Positions 54,292-62,304 of a stretch of 64,000 nt of DNA are shown here, one piece after another. The notes beneath the pieces were generated by a model. The model was given only the letters and a program-made list of their open reading frames with translations. It searched no databases and had not been told where the DNA came from. Both the position numbers and the translations under genes were made by a program. Origin of the DNA: JASHPR01 sp963749145 (GTDB taxonomy: Bacteria > Actinomycetota > Actinomycetes > Streptosporangiales > Streptosporangiaceae). Numbering within the stretch: position 1 is the stretch's first letter; the number at the start of each line of letters is the position of its first letter. Location of the stretch: the NCBI GenBank assembly GCA_963749145.1, contig CAVVLN010000004.1:1488001-1552000 (forward strand). The letters run 5' to 3'.

Positions 54292-54375
54292 GCGCGCGGC
54301 CCCGGCCGGTCCCGCCGGGTCAGTCGCGGGCCGGCCGCCCGGCCGACACCTGGCGGAACTGACCCGGGCGCCCGC

Positions 54376-55533
54376 CTACCAGGCGTCCGACCCGAACGAG
54401 TCCTCGGCGTGCCCGCCGGATACCGACAGCAGTTCCAGGTCGGCCTCGACCATCATCGCGACCAGTTCCTCGAAGCCGATCTTCGGCTCCCAGCCCAGCT
54501 CGGACGCGGCCTTGGCCGGGTTCGCGCACAGCTGGTCGACCTCGGCCGGCCTGATGAACGCGGCATCAGTCACCACGTGGTCATGCCAATCCAGGCCCGC
54601 CACTTTGAACGCCAGCTCCACCAGCTCGCCGACACTGTGCGTGACCCCTGTCCCCACCACGTAGTCGGAAGGCTCGTCCTGGTCCAGCATCTGGTGCATC
54701 GCGCGCACGTAGTCGCCGGCGAAGCCCCAGTCCCGGCTGGCGCCGAGGTTGCCGAGCCGCAGTTGCCGCTCGTAGCCGAGCTTGACCTTGGCCACGCCCA
54801 GCGAGACCTTGCGGGTGACGAACTCGGCCCCCCGGCGCGGGGACTCATGATTGAACAGGATGCCGGACACCGCGAACATCCCGTAGGACTCGCGGTAGTT
54901 CTGGGTGAGGTGGTGGCCGTACGCCTTGGCCACGCCGTAAGGGCTGCGCGGATGGAACGGGGTGTGCTCGGTTTGCGGTGATTCGCGGACCTTGCCGAAC
55001 ATCTCCGACGACGACGCCTGGTAGAAGCGGATCTGGGCGCGCGACGGGCTCCGTGACGCGCTGATCCCGCTGCACACCCGGATCGCCTCGAGCACGCGGA
55101 GCACCCCCAGGCCGGTCACCTCGCCGGTCAGCTCGGCCTGCTGCCAGGACATCGGCACGTACGAGATCGCGGCGAGGTTGTAGACCTCATCGGGCTGCAC
55201 CCGCTCGACCGCCGAGATCAGGCTGCCCTGGTCGAGCAGGTCACCGCGGACCAGCCGGACGTCCTCGAGGAGCTGGCGGACCCGCCGGACCCGGGGGTTC
55301 GCCTGCCCGCGCACCAGGCCCCAGACCTCGTATCCCTGAGCATGCAGATGCTCGGCCAGGTAGGAGCCGTCCTGACCGGTGATGCCGGTGATGAGAGCGC
55401 GTCGTGTCAGCGAAGTCTCCGCGTGTGTCGGGCCAGCCGCGGCCGCGGCTGACGTTCGGTCACGTCGCGGCAGCTTATCGACACCGGAACTCAAAAGCAC
55501 TCCTGCCGTCTTGCGCATGGGGCGCAAGAACAC
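54376..55533 (-). CDS. gmd: GDP-mannose 4,6-dehydratase
   Basis: Makes GDP-4-keto-6-deoxy-mannose for rhamnose/fucose-type deoxyhexoses. The extended short-chain dehydrogenase core starts ALITGITGQDGSYLAEHL (NADP loop); YQASSSEMFGKVRESPQTE and SPYGVAKAYGHHLTQNYRES carry the catalytic Ser/Thr, Tyr-x-x-x-Lys; LFNHESPRRGAEFVTRKV is diagnostic. The first ~45 residues of the open frame are not conserved. Translation may begin nearer SLTRRALITG, where a CTG follows GGAGA, but no ATG/GTG is available there. Divergent from the glycosyltransferase; likely the same glycan pathway. Confidence 0.9.
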   Translation of the reverse strand: MFLRPMRKTAGVLLSSGVDKLPRRDRTSAAAAAGPTHAETSLTRRALITGITGQDGSYLAEHLHAQGYEVWGLVRGQANPRVRRVRQLLEDVRLVRGDLLDQGSLISAVERVQPDEVYNLAAISYVPMSWQQAELTGEVTGLGVLRVLEAIRVCSGISASRSPSRAQIRFYQASSSEMFGKVRESPQTEHTPFHPRSPYGVAKAYGHHLTQNYRESYGMFAVSGILFNHESPRRGAEFVTRKVSLGVAKVKLGYERQLRLGNLGASRDWGFAGDYVRAMHQMLDQDEPSDYVVGTGVTHSVGELVELAFKVAGLDWHDHVVTDAAFIRPAEVDQLCANPAKAASELGWEPKIGFEELVAMMVEADLELLSVSGGHAEDSFGSDAW

Positions 55534-55630
55534 GCATGGTACCGCCTGGTAATGTTCGGCTCCTTAGGGTCACGCGGGTACGCCTCCACCAAGCGGGCTG
55601 CCAGCGGCAGACGAGGAGGCGCAAACCTGC

Positions 55631-57043
55631 GTGAGCACCGTGCCAACCGGGGGGACGACCCCCGGACCTCCGCGGGGGCCAACCCGGGGGACGACCCCCG
55701 GACTCCTGCCGGGGCCAGCCCGGGCGACGACCCCCGGACCGCCGCCGGGGCCATCCGCGGGCCCGGCGCCCGGCCCCGGCCCCGGCGCGGCGGACGGCCC
55801 GCTGCGCGTCGCGCTGCTGTCCTACCGCAGCAAGCCCCACTGCGGCGGCCAGGGGATCTACCTGCGGCACCTGTCCCGCGAGCTGGCCGCGCTCGGGCAC
55901 CAGGTCGAGGTATTCTCCGGCCAGCCGTACCCGGAGCTCGAGCCGGGCCCGGTGCTGCGCGAGCTGCCGAGCCTGGACCTGTACCGCGAGCCCGACCCGT
56001 TCCGCACGCCGCGGCCGGGTGAGTACCACGACTGGATCGACGTGCTCGAGGTCGCCGCGATGTGGACCGCTGCGTTCCCCGAGCCGCTGACGTTCAGCCT
56101 GCGCGCCCTGCGCGCGCTCCGGGCGCGCCGCGGCGACTTCGACATCGTGCACGACAATCAGGTGCTGGCCTACGGCATGCTCGGCATCGCCCGCCTCGGC
56201 CTGCCGATGGTCACCAGCATCCATCACCCGATCAGCGTGGACCGGCGGATCGAGCTGGCCGAGGCGCGGGGCCTGTCCCGGCTGTCCAAGCGCCGCTGGT
56301 ACGGCTTCGTCCGGATGCAGGGCCGGGTGGCCCGGCGCGCGGGCCCGGTGCTCACCGGCTCCGAGTCTTCCCGCGAGGACATCTGCCGCGACTTCCGGGT
56401 GGCCCGCTCCCGCGTGCACGTGATCCCGCTGGGGGTGGACACCCGCCTGTTCCACCCCAGGCCCGCGCCCCGCGTGCCCGGCCGGATCGTGGCTGTGGCC
56501 AGCGCGGACTCGCCCGTGAAGGGCATCTCGACGCTGCTGCGGGCCGTGGCCAAGCTCACTACGGAGCGCAGCGCCGAGCTGACCGTGGTCGGCAGGCCCG
56601 CTCCCGGCGGGCCGACGGAGCGGCTCATCGCCGAGCTCGCGCTCGGTGACCGCGTCCGGTTCGTCAGCGGGATCACCGACGCCGAGCTCGCGGCGTTCAT
56701 CGCCACCGCGGAGATCGCGGTCGTGCCCTCGCTCTACGAGGGGTTCTCGCTGCCCGCGGTCGAGCACATGGCGTCGGGCACCCCGCTGATCGCCAGCCGG
56801 ACCGGCGCGCTGCCCGAGGTGACCGGTGACGCGGCGGTCCTGGTCACGCCCGGCGACGCCGAGGAACTCGCGATGGCGCTGCGGATGCTGCACGACTCGG
56901 CCGCCGACCGGGAGCGGCTGTCGGGCCTGGCCCTGCGCCGGGTCCAGGAGCGCTTTGCCTGGTCGGCCGTGGCGCGGGCCACCGTCGACCAGTACCGCCG
57001 CGCGATCGGCGCGGCCGCGCGGCCGCAGGCGCCGCCGTGCTGA
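55631..57043 (+). CDS. GT4-family glycosyltransferase
   Basis: Retaining GT-B glycosyltransferase, 470 residues from GTG 55631. The first ~55 residues are a 12-residue Pro/Gly/Thr repeat encoded by a 36-bp array. The catalytic part starts RVALLSYRSKPHCGGQGIYL (nucleotide-sugar fold), with DIVHDNQVLAYGML, VIPLGVDTRLFHP, VASADSPVKGISTLLRAVA and the EX7E motif EGFSLPAVE. It overlaps the methyltransferase by seven bases, so the set is one operon. The acceptor may be a prenyl- or terpenoid-linked molecule, given the next genes; that is inference. Confidence 0.88.
   Translation: MSTVPTGGTTPGPPRGPTRGTTPGLLPGPARATTPGPPPGPSAGPAPGPGPGAADGPLRVALLSYRSKPHCGGQGIYLRHLSRELAALGHQVEVFSGQPYPELEPGPVLRELPSLDLYREPDPFRTPRPGEYHDWIDVLEVAAMWTAAFPEPLTFSLRALRALRARRGDFDIVHDNQVLAYGMLGIARLGLPMVTSIHHPISVDRRIELAEARGLSRLSKRRWYGFVRMQGRVARRAGPVLTGSESSREDICRDFRVARSRVHVIPLGVDTRLFHPRPAPRVPGRIVAVASADSPVKGISTLLRAVAKLTTERSAELTVVGRPAPGGPTERLIAELALGDRVRFVSGITDAELAAFIATAEIAVVPSLYEGFSLPAVEHMASGTPLIASRTGALPEVTGDAAVLVTPGDAEELAMALRMLHDSAADRERLSGLALRRVQERFAWSAVARATVDQYRRAIGAAARPQAPPC
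55652..55759. repeat. 36-bp tandem array at the glycosyltransferase 5' end
   Basis: Three units, with ACGACCCCCGGA at 55655, 55691 and 55727, coding roughly GTTPGPPRGPTR. In frame. Confidence 0.75.
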
Positions 57044-57843
57044 CCGTCGACTTCGCCCAGTTCCCGGTCGGGCCCGGCGACCGCGTGCTCGACCTGGGCT
57101 GCGGCGCGGGCCGGCACGCGTTCGAGGCCCTGCGCCGCGGTGCGCAGGTGGTGGCGCTGGACACCGACGAGGGCGAGCTGGCCCAGGTGGCGGCGATGTT
57201 CGCGGCTATGGACGAGGCGGGCGAGGCCCCGGCCGGCGCCACGGCGGGCGCGGTGGCTGGCGACGCCACCGCGATGCCGTTCCCTGACGGCAGCTTCGAC
57301 CGGGTGATCGCCGCCGAGGTGCTCGAGCACATCCCTGCCGACCAGGCCGCCATGAACGAGATCGCCCGGGTGCTGCGGCCCGGCGGCCTGGCCGCGGTCA
57401 CCGTGCCCGCCTGGCTGCCGGAGCGGATCTGCTGGCGGCTGTCCGACGACTACCACAACGTGCCCGGCGGCCACTTGCGGATCTTCACCCGGCACGAGCT
57501 GGAGACCAAGCTCGCCCGGTCGGGCCTGGCCCCCGGCGGCCGCCACCGCGCGCACGCGCTGCATGCGCCGTACTGGTGGCTGAAGTGCGCGGTCGGCGTG
57601 CGCGACGACGATCACCCGCTGGCCCGGGCTTACCACCGGCTACTGGTCTGGGAGATCATGAAGCAGCCTGCGGTCATGCGCCTGGCCGACCGCGCGCTGA
57701 ACCCCCTCATCGGCAAGAGCATCGTCATCTACGCGGCTAAGCCCGCGGCCGCCGTCGCGAGGTCCGGCGACCCGGCCGCCGCGAGCCGGCCCGCGGCGGC
57801 CGCGGTGCCGGCGCAGCCCGAGGAGGCCCATGCGGCAGCCTGA
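57037..57843 (+). CDS. class I SAM-dependent methyltransferase
   Basis: 268 residues from GTG 57037. Motif I is VLDLGCGAGRHAFEALRRG; ALDTDEGEL is the acidic ribose-binding end of strand 2. Then GDATAMPFPDGSFDRVIAAE, VLEHIPADQAAMNEIARVLR and RPGGLAAVTVP, a Methyltransf_11 pattern. The C-terminal ~100 residues (HAPYWWLKCAVG...) are an addition seen in this gene set and may bind a large lipid-like substrate. A short Ala/Pro tail overlaps the next start by 14 bases. Confidence 0.86.
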   Translation: MLTVDFAQFPVGPGDRVLDLGCGAGRHAFEALRRGAQVVALDTDEGELAQVAAMFAAMDEAGEAPAGATAGAVAGDATAMPFPDGSFDRVIAAEVLEHIPADQAAMNEIARVLRPGGLAAVTVPAWLPERICWRLSDDYHNVPGGHLRIFTRHELETKLARSGLAPGGRHRAHALHAPYWWLKCAVGVRDDDHPLARAYHRLLVWEIMKQPAVMRLADRALNPLIGKSIVIYAAKPAAAVARSGDPAAASRPAAAAVPAQPEEAHAAA

Positions 57844-58987
57844 GAGCCTGGCCAAGGCAAGCCACTGGCTGCCCTCGGTTCCCGGGATCCTCACCGCCGA
57901 CCAGATCCTGGCCACGGGCCACAGCATCGCCGCCGAGCAGCAGCGCGGCGGCGCGATCGGCTGGCCGGACGGCCACGTCGACGCCTGGAACCACGTCGAG
58001 TGCGCGATGGCCCTGAGCGTGTGCGGCCTGCGCGGCGCGGCGCGGCGGGGCTACGAATGGCTCCGCGCCGCCCAGCGGCCGGACGGGTCGTGGCCGAAGG
58101 TGGCCGCCGACGGCACCGTCCTCGGCGAGGCGGTGGAGAGCAATCACGCCGCCTACGCCGCGGTCGGGGTGCTGCACGAGCTCCAGGTCACCCGGGACGA
58201 CGCGTTCGCGCAGCGGATGTGGCCGGTGGTGCGGGCCGGGATCGAGTTCACGCTCAGCCTCCAGCAGCCGCGCGGCGAGATCATCTGGCAGCGCCTGGCC
58301 GACGGCGCGCCCGCCCGGTACGCGCTGCTGACCGGCAGTTCCAGCATGCACCACGCGCTGCGCTGCGCGATCGCGCTGGCCGAGTACATCGGCGAGCCGC
58401 AGCCGGACTGGGAGCTCGCGGCCGGCCAGCTCGGCCACGCGGTGGCCTGCCATCCCGAGGCGTTCGCCGACAAGAGCAGGTACTCGATGGACTGGTACTA
58501 CCCGGTGCTCGGCGGGCCGCTGCGGGGCGCCGCGGCGCACCAGCGCCTGGCGGCCGGCTGGGACACGTTCGTCGTGCCCGGCCTCGGGATCAGGTGCGTC
58601 AGCGACCAGCCCTGGGTCACCGGCGCCGAGACCTGCGAGCTCGCGCTCGCGCTCGACGCGATCGGCGATCACTCCCGCGCGCTCGACCTGTTCGACCAGA
58701 TGCAGCACCTGCGCGACCCCGACGGCAGCTACTGGACCGGCTGGCAGTTCGTTAACCGGGACCACTTCCCGAACGAGCGGAGCAGCTGGACCTCGGCCGC
58801 GGTCGTGCTGGCCGCGGACGCGCTGTCCGGCGCCACCAGCGGATCCGGGATCTTCACGGCCGCGGCGGCCCGGTGGGCCGTCGGCTCGCCAGTCGACGCC
58901 GCCGCCTGCGGATGCGAGTCACCGGGGAACGGCCGCCCGCCCGCGGCCTCAGCCGATCCCCGCCCCGGTCCGCTCCAGAACCCTTAG
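57830..58987 (+). CDS. terpenoid-cyclase/prenyltransferase alpha-toroid-like protein
   Basis: 385 residues; ATG 57830 follows GAGGAGG. The repeated helix-pair pattern with QRPDGSWPKVAADGTVLGEA, QMQHLRDPDGSYWTGWQF and EWLRAAQ resembles QW motifs of squalene-hopene-cyclase-type alpha/alpha barrels. The DXDD protonation motif of class II cyclases is not visible, so cyclase activity is doubtful. It may be a carbohydrate- or lipid-binding or hydrolase-like toroid. Its place after a glycosyltransferase and methyltransferase suggests a conserved actinobacterial modification set. The 3' end overlaps an opposing gene by 39 bases. Confidence 0.72.
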   Translation: MRQPESLAKASHWLPSVPGILTADQILATGHSIAAEQQRGGAIGWPDGHVDAWNHVECAMALSVCGLRGAARRGYEWLRAAQRPDGSWPKVAADGTVLGEAVESNHAAYAAVGVLHELQVTRDDAFAQRMWPVVRAGIEFTLSLQQPRGEIIWQRLADGAPARYALLTGSSSMHHALRCAIALAEYIGEPQPDWELAAGQLGHAVACHPEAFADKSRYSMDWYYPVLGGPLRGAAAHQRLAAGWDTFVVPGLGIRCVSDQPWVTGAETCELALALDAIGDHSRALDLFDQMQHLRDPDGSYWTGWQFVNRDHFPNERSSWTSAAVVLAADALSGATSGSGIFTAAAARWAVGSPVDAAACGCESPGNGRPPAASADPRPGPLQNP

Positions 58988-59593
58988 CGATCCCTCCACC
59001 CGCACCTCCTCGAACGCCCCCGACCGGAGCGCGCGCAGGTAGATCCGGTACGGGGCCTGGCCGCCGTCCGCCGGGTCGGGGAACACGTCGTGGATGGCCA
59101 GGGCTCCACCCTGAGCCACCCACGGGGCCCAGCCCTCATAGTCGGCGATGGCCGCCGCGTCGGTGTGCCCGCCGTCAATGAACAGCATCCCGAGCGGCGT
59201 CCGCCACAGCCCGGCCACGTCGGCCGACCGGCCGACGATCGTGATGACATGCTCCTCCAGGCCGGTGGCCGCGAGCGTGGAGCGGAAGTGCGGCAGCGTG
59301 TCCAGCCGCCCGGTGGCGGGATCAACCAGGCCCGGGTCGTGATACTCCCAGCCGGGCTGGTTCTCCTCCGAGCCGTGATGATGGTCGACGGTGATCACGA
59401 ACTGTCCTGCCGCCCGGACGGCGGCGGCCAGATAGATCGTGGACTTGCCGCAGTAGGTGCCGATCTCGGCGACCGGACCCCGGCACGCGTACGCCGCGGC
59501 CGTGTCGTAGAGCGCCAGGCCCTCGGGCGCGGGCATGAAGCCCCGGGCCGCCTCGGCGGCCTGGGCCAGGTGAGCGGGGAAGCCGTTCTGCAT
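58949..59593 (-). CDS. CmcI-like class I methyltransferase
   Basis: 214 residues of the Methyltransf_24/CmcI group. GPVAEIGTYCGKSTIYLAAA is the SAM loop; FVITVDHHHGSEENQPGWEY, GMLFIDGGHTDAAAIADYEG and GALAIHDVFPDPADGGQAP carry the acidic and His residues that bind a metal in such O-methyltransferases. It reads against the toroid-like gene and is divergent from the ferredoxin. Probably belongs with the GT/MT group by function. Confidence 0.83.
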   Translation of the reverse strand: MQNGFPAHLAQAAEAARGFMPAPEGLALYDTAAAYACRGPVAEIGTYCGKSTIYLAAAVRAAGQFVITVDHHHGSEENQPGWEYHDPGLVDPATGRLDTLPHFRSTLAATGLEEHVITIVGRSADVAGLWRTPLGMLFIDGGHTDAAAIADYEGWAPWVAQGGALAIHDVFPDPADGGQAPYRIYLRALRSGAFEEVRVEGSLRVLERTGAGIG

Positions 59594-59644
59594 GCCTGCC
59601 AGTGTCCCGCCCCCGCGCTTGCCCGCGCGCGCCGGGACATGCTC

Positions 59645-59663
59645 TACTCGCTACGAGCGAGTA
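59645..59663. promoter_or_regulatory. perfect palindrome upstream of the ferredoxin
   Basis: TACTCGCT-acg-AGCGAGTA, 8-bp arms with a 3-base spacer, 27 bases before the ferredoxin GTG and in the divergent spacer of the CmcI-like gene. The size fits a TetR-type operator; no such regulator is in the window. Confidence 0.5.
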
Positions 59664-59690
59664 ACCCAGACCGACCGGGGAGACCGCCAG

Positions 59691-59882
59691 GTGAAGGTGG
59701 AAGTCGACCGCGACGCCTGCGAGGCCAACGCGGTGTGCGCGGGCCTGGTGCCCGAAGTGTTCGAGGTAGACGACGAGGACCAACTGCACATCCTGACCGC
59801 CGAGGTCCCGCCCGGCCTGGCCGACGCGGTGCGGCACGCGGTCATGTCCTGCCCGAAGGCCGCCCTCAGGCTGGAGGAGTAA
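59691..59882 (+). CDS. 3Fe-4S-type ferredoxin
   Basis: Small electron carrier, 63 residues from GTG 59691 after GGGGAG. Cys10 and Cys16 in CEANAVCAGLVPEVFEV and Cys51 in MSCPKAALRLEE give the CX5CXnCP spacing of three-Cys ferredoxins that serve actinobacterial P450s. The usual second Cys of 4Fe-4S proteins is replaced by Ala. No P450 is adjacent; the only one in the window (22.4 kb) is frameshifted. Confidence 0.88.
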   Translation: MKVEVDRDACEANAVCAGLVPEVFEVDDEDQLHILTAEVPPGLADAVRHAVMSCPKAALRLEE

Positions 59883-59933
59883 CCAGCCGCCTTGGCCACG
59901 CCCATCCAGTCGTAGTCCGCCCAGCCGCGCCGC

Positions 59934-60076
59934 AGAAGTAACCGGCCGTGCCCGCCGCGGGAACAACCAGCCACGCCCGCCGCGGGAACAACCAGCCACG
60001 CCCGCCGCGAGGAACAACCAGCCGCGCCCGCCGCGGGAACAACCAGCCGCGCCCGCCGCGGGAACAACCAGCCGCG
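59934..60076. repeat. 25-bp tandem array abutting the mntP stop
   Basis: GAACAACC recurs at 59961, 59986, 60012, 60037 and 60062. The unit is close to GGGAACAACCAGCCGCGCCC plus GCCGC, with a degenerate first copy. The array runs right up to the stop codon of the minus-strand mntP-like gene. Confidence 0.82.
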
Positions 60077-60655
60077 CTAGCTTAAGGCGCCGCCGGCGAT
60101 CGCCGCCCCGACCAGGATCAGGATCAGGCCGCTCATCTGCTCACTGCGCGCGCCGGCCCGGCGGCCGAGCACGCCGCCGAGCTCGAGTCCGATCAGCGAC
60201 ATGGCCACGCTGACCGCCCCGATCAGGATCGCGCCGAACGCGATGCCGACGCCGTAGGTGCCGAGCGCGAAGCCGACGACCAGGTTGTCCAGGCTGAGCA
60301 CCAGGCCGCTGGCCAGCAGCCGGCCGACGTGCGGGGAGGGACTGGCATAGGCGGGGGCGGGCGCATCATCGGCCGCCTTCTTGCGGCTGTCCCGGAGCGA
60401 CCGCACCAGCCCCTGCGCACCGACCAGCATCAGCAGGATGGCGCCGGGCCAGCGCACCGCCTGGCCCAGGTCGGTCGCGAAGCGCTGCCCGATCAGCAGC
60501 CCGACGATCGGCATGCCGGCCTCGAAGGCGCCGTAGACCACGCCGACATACACCCGGATGCGAGCGGTAACGCCCGTCACGCCGATACCGATGGCCGCCG
60601 CCAGGTTCGACAGCCCGACCGCGACCGCGGCCAGGAGAAGAGCGATCACGGCCAC
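60077..60655 (-). CDS. mntP: MntP-like manganese efflux protein
   Basis: Six-helix membrane protein with two DUF204 repeats, 192 residues. The second repeat keeps the transport Asp in LVLSLDNLVVGFALG. In the first repeat the matching segment is VGLSNLAAAIGIG, with Asn where MntP normally has Asp, so metal handling may differ. A charged loop (SLRDSRKKAADDAPAPAY) separates the halves. It is flanked on both sides by tandem arrays (25 bp after the stop, 13 bp before the start). Confidence 0.83.
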   Translation of the reverse strand: MAVIALLLAAVAVGLSNLAAAIGIGVTGVTARIRVYVGVVYGAFEAGMPIVGLLIGQRFATDLGQAVRWPGAILLMLVGAQGLVRSLRDSRKKAADDAPAPAYASPSPHVGRLLASGLVLSLDNLVVGFALGTYGVGIAFGAILIGAVSVAMSLIGLELGGVLGRRAGARSEQMSGLILILVGAAIAGGALS

Positions 60656-60730
60656 ACACTAACCGGCCCGGCGGCCGGGGACGAAGCGCCTGAGCAGGGC
60701 GGGGCGCACGCGCCGGACCGCCCCGGCCCA

Positions 60731-60818
60731 GGTCAGGCCCGGGTCTCAGGCCCGGGTCTCAGGCCCCGGTCTCAGGCCCGGGTCTCAGGCCCGGGTCAGG
60801 CCCGGGTCAGGCCCGGGC
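60731..60818. repeat. 13/11-bp tandem array upstream of mntP
   Basis: Units GGGTCTCAGGCCC (13 bp, about four) followed by GGGTCAGGCCC (11 bp, about three). Non-coding; it fills most of the mntP-gntR spacer (60656-60913), where I see nothing else. Confidence 0.75.
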
Positions 60819-60913
60819 GCCCGCGGCCCCGGCGTAGTAGGTGCTGAGATGGCGGCCGAGCCGGCGGATGGATGGCCGACCGGGCCTCCGGCGTGTCCGG
60901 CGCGGTGGCCGGG

Positions 60914-61690
60914 TCAGTTCTGCTCGGTCTGGTACTTCTCCGGGATCGTGGCCACCTCGTGCGCCAGCCTGACCCGGTCGGCGCGGTAGACATATCGGGA
61001 CAGCCGGATCGGCCGGGACGCGCCGTAAGCCGTCCGCCCGACCACGATCACCGGGGTGCCCGTGGTCAGGCCGAAGAAGTCGAACTCGCGCGCGTCGGGC
61101 ATCCGCGCGGCGATCTCGTCCCGGAAACCCTGCTGCGGGTAGCCGAGGTCGGCGAGCAGCTTGATGCTGCCTTGCTCGATGTGGCCGGCCTGCTCCAGCG
61201 CCGTCCCCTTGGCCAGGTCCATCGGGAAGAACGAGGCGACCAGCAGCCAGGGCACGTCGCCGAGGTAGCGCTGGGACCTCCGCACGACCACCGGGTCGCC
61301 CGGCTTGATGTCCAGGCTCGCGGCCACGCTCGCGCTCGCCTCGGCCGTCTCCACCACGACCGACCTGGCCATCTCCGGCTGGCTGGCGGCGGGCCCGACC
61401 ACCGGCAGCGCCGTGTCCGCGTGCTGGCCGCCGGGCGGGACGTTCACCCGGGACAGCAGGGCGGTGAACGGCCGGGTCGGCTGCTGGACGAATGTCCCCA
61501 GGCCCTGCCTGGTCACCACCAGGCCCTGGTTGGTGAGCAGAGCGATGGCCAGCCGGACGGTGTTCCGCGACGCCTGGTACTCCTCGATGAGGTCGGGCTC
61601 GCTAGGCAGGCGCTCGCCCGGCCCGAACATGCCGCTGGTGATCTGCTCGCGGAGCCGGTCAGCGATCTGCTGGTACCGCGCACGTGGCAC
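60914..61690 (-). CDS. GntR-family (HutC/UTRA type) transcriptional regulator
   Basis: 258 residues from GTG 61690, which has GGGAGG at good spacing; a GTG at 61714 would add eight residues. The winged helix reads YQQIADRLREQITSGMFGPG, PSEPDLIEEYQASRNTVRLA and GLVVTRQGLGTFV. The C-terminal UTRA effector domain covers ~90-250 (VVRRSQRYLGDVPWLLVASF). Ligand unknown. A GGTGG/CCACC inverted repeat upstream may be its own operator. It is not adjacent to the hut genes, so a HutC role is unsupported. Confidence 0.88.
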   Translation of the reverse strand: MPRARYQQIADRLREQITSGMFGPGERLPSEPDLIEEYQASRNTVRLAIALLTNQGLVVTRQGLGTFVQQPTRPFTALLSRVNVPPGGQHADTALPVVGPAASQPEMARSVVVETAEASASVAASLDIKPGDPVVVRRSQRYLGDVPWLLVASFFPMDLAKGTALEQAGHIEQGSIKLLADLGYPQQGFRDEIAARMPDAREFDFFGLTTGTPVIVVGRTAYGASRPIRLSRYVYRADRVRLAHEVATIPEKYQTEQN

Positions 61691-61743
61691 CGCCCTCGAC
61701 CTCCCACTCCTCACTCGTACCCATGATTCTCACCATCTGGATA

Positions 61744-61760
61744 GGTGGAATCTACCCACC
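61744..61760. promoter_or_regulatory. inverted repeat GGTGG-N7-CCACC upstream of gntR
   Basis: Five-base arms 54 bases upstream of the GntR start in a locally AT-rich promoter region. Candidate autoregulatory site. Confidence 0.38.
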
Positions 61761-61892
61761 CAGTCTGTTTTAACGCACCACTGTTTGGTATGAGTCTAAT
61801 CAATGGAAACATCGGAGTGATGGTAGCGGCCGCGGCGCCAGCGGCAACGGCAGACACGCCGGGCAGAAGCCACCCGGCCGGCCCTCGGGGAA

Positions 61893-62219
61893 GTGAACAA
61901 GATGATCATTCTGCTGACCGCCATCGCCACCGTGATCGCGGGCGTACCGCTCGCCGCGGTGCTGATCGTCACCGTGGGCACCAGGCGCGAGGAGACCGCG
62001 CGCAGCATCGCCAGCCACGCTCCCGGGCCGATGGAGCGCGCTGCCCGCAGGCTGTTGTGCTTCCACGCCACCGGCATCGTCCGGCCCGCGTGCCGGACCA
62101 GAGGCCGGGCCGATGGCTGGGATACGGGCCTGCCGCCGGAGAACGGCCGCTTCCGGGCCGACCCGGGTGTCCCGGCCGGCGGGCTCACTCTGACCGGGGC
62201 GGCCAGACGCCGGCGCTAG
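61893..62219 (+). CDS. small single-span membrane protein
   Basis: 108 residues from GTG 61893 (site GGGGAA). The N-terminus NKMIILLTAIATVIAGVPLA continues into AVLIVTVGTRREETAR, one membrane helix followed by a basic cytosolic region. The remainder is Arg/Gly rich and shows no known domain. No function can be assigned. It sits between the GntR promoter and the amidase. Confidence 0.55.
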   Translation: MNKMIILLTAIATVIAGVPLAAVLIVTVGTRREETARSIASHAPGPMERAARRLLCFHATGIVRPACRTRGRADGWDTGLPPENGRFRADPGVPAGGLTLTGAARRRR

Positions 62220-62304
62220 CCGGGGCCGGGAGGGGCCGCGGCGCCGCAGACACGCCGCGGCCCCTCCGGGTGCGCCGGCGCGTTGCAGGGCTTACGCTGC
62301 GGCC

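Noticed and set aside
59934..60818. CRISPR array
   Set aside because: The repeats are head-to-tail without unique spacers and no cas genes are nearby; they are simple tandem arrays.
60914..61690. HutC, the histidine-utilisation repressor
   Set aside because: The UTRA-type GntR family fits, but the gene is over 20 kb from the hut genes and no shared operator was seen.
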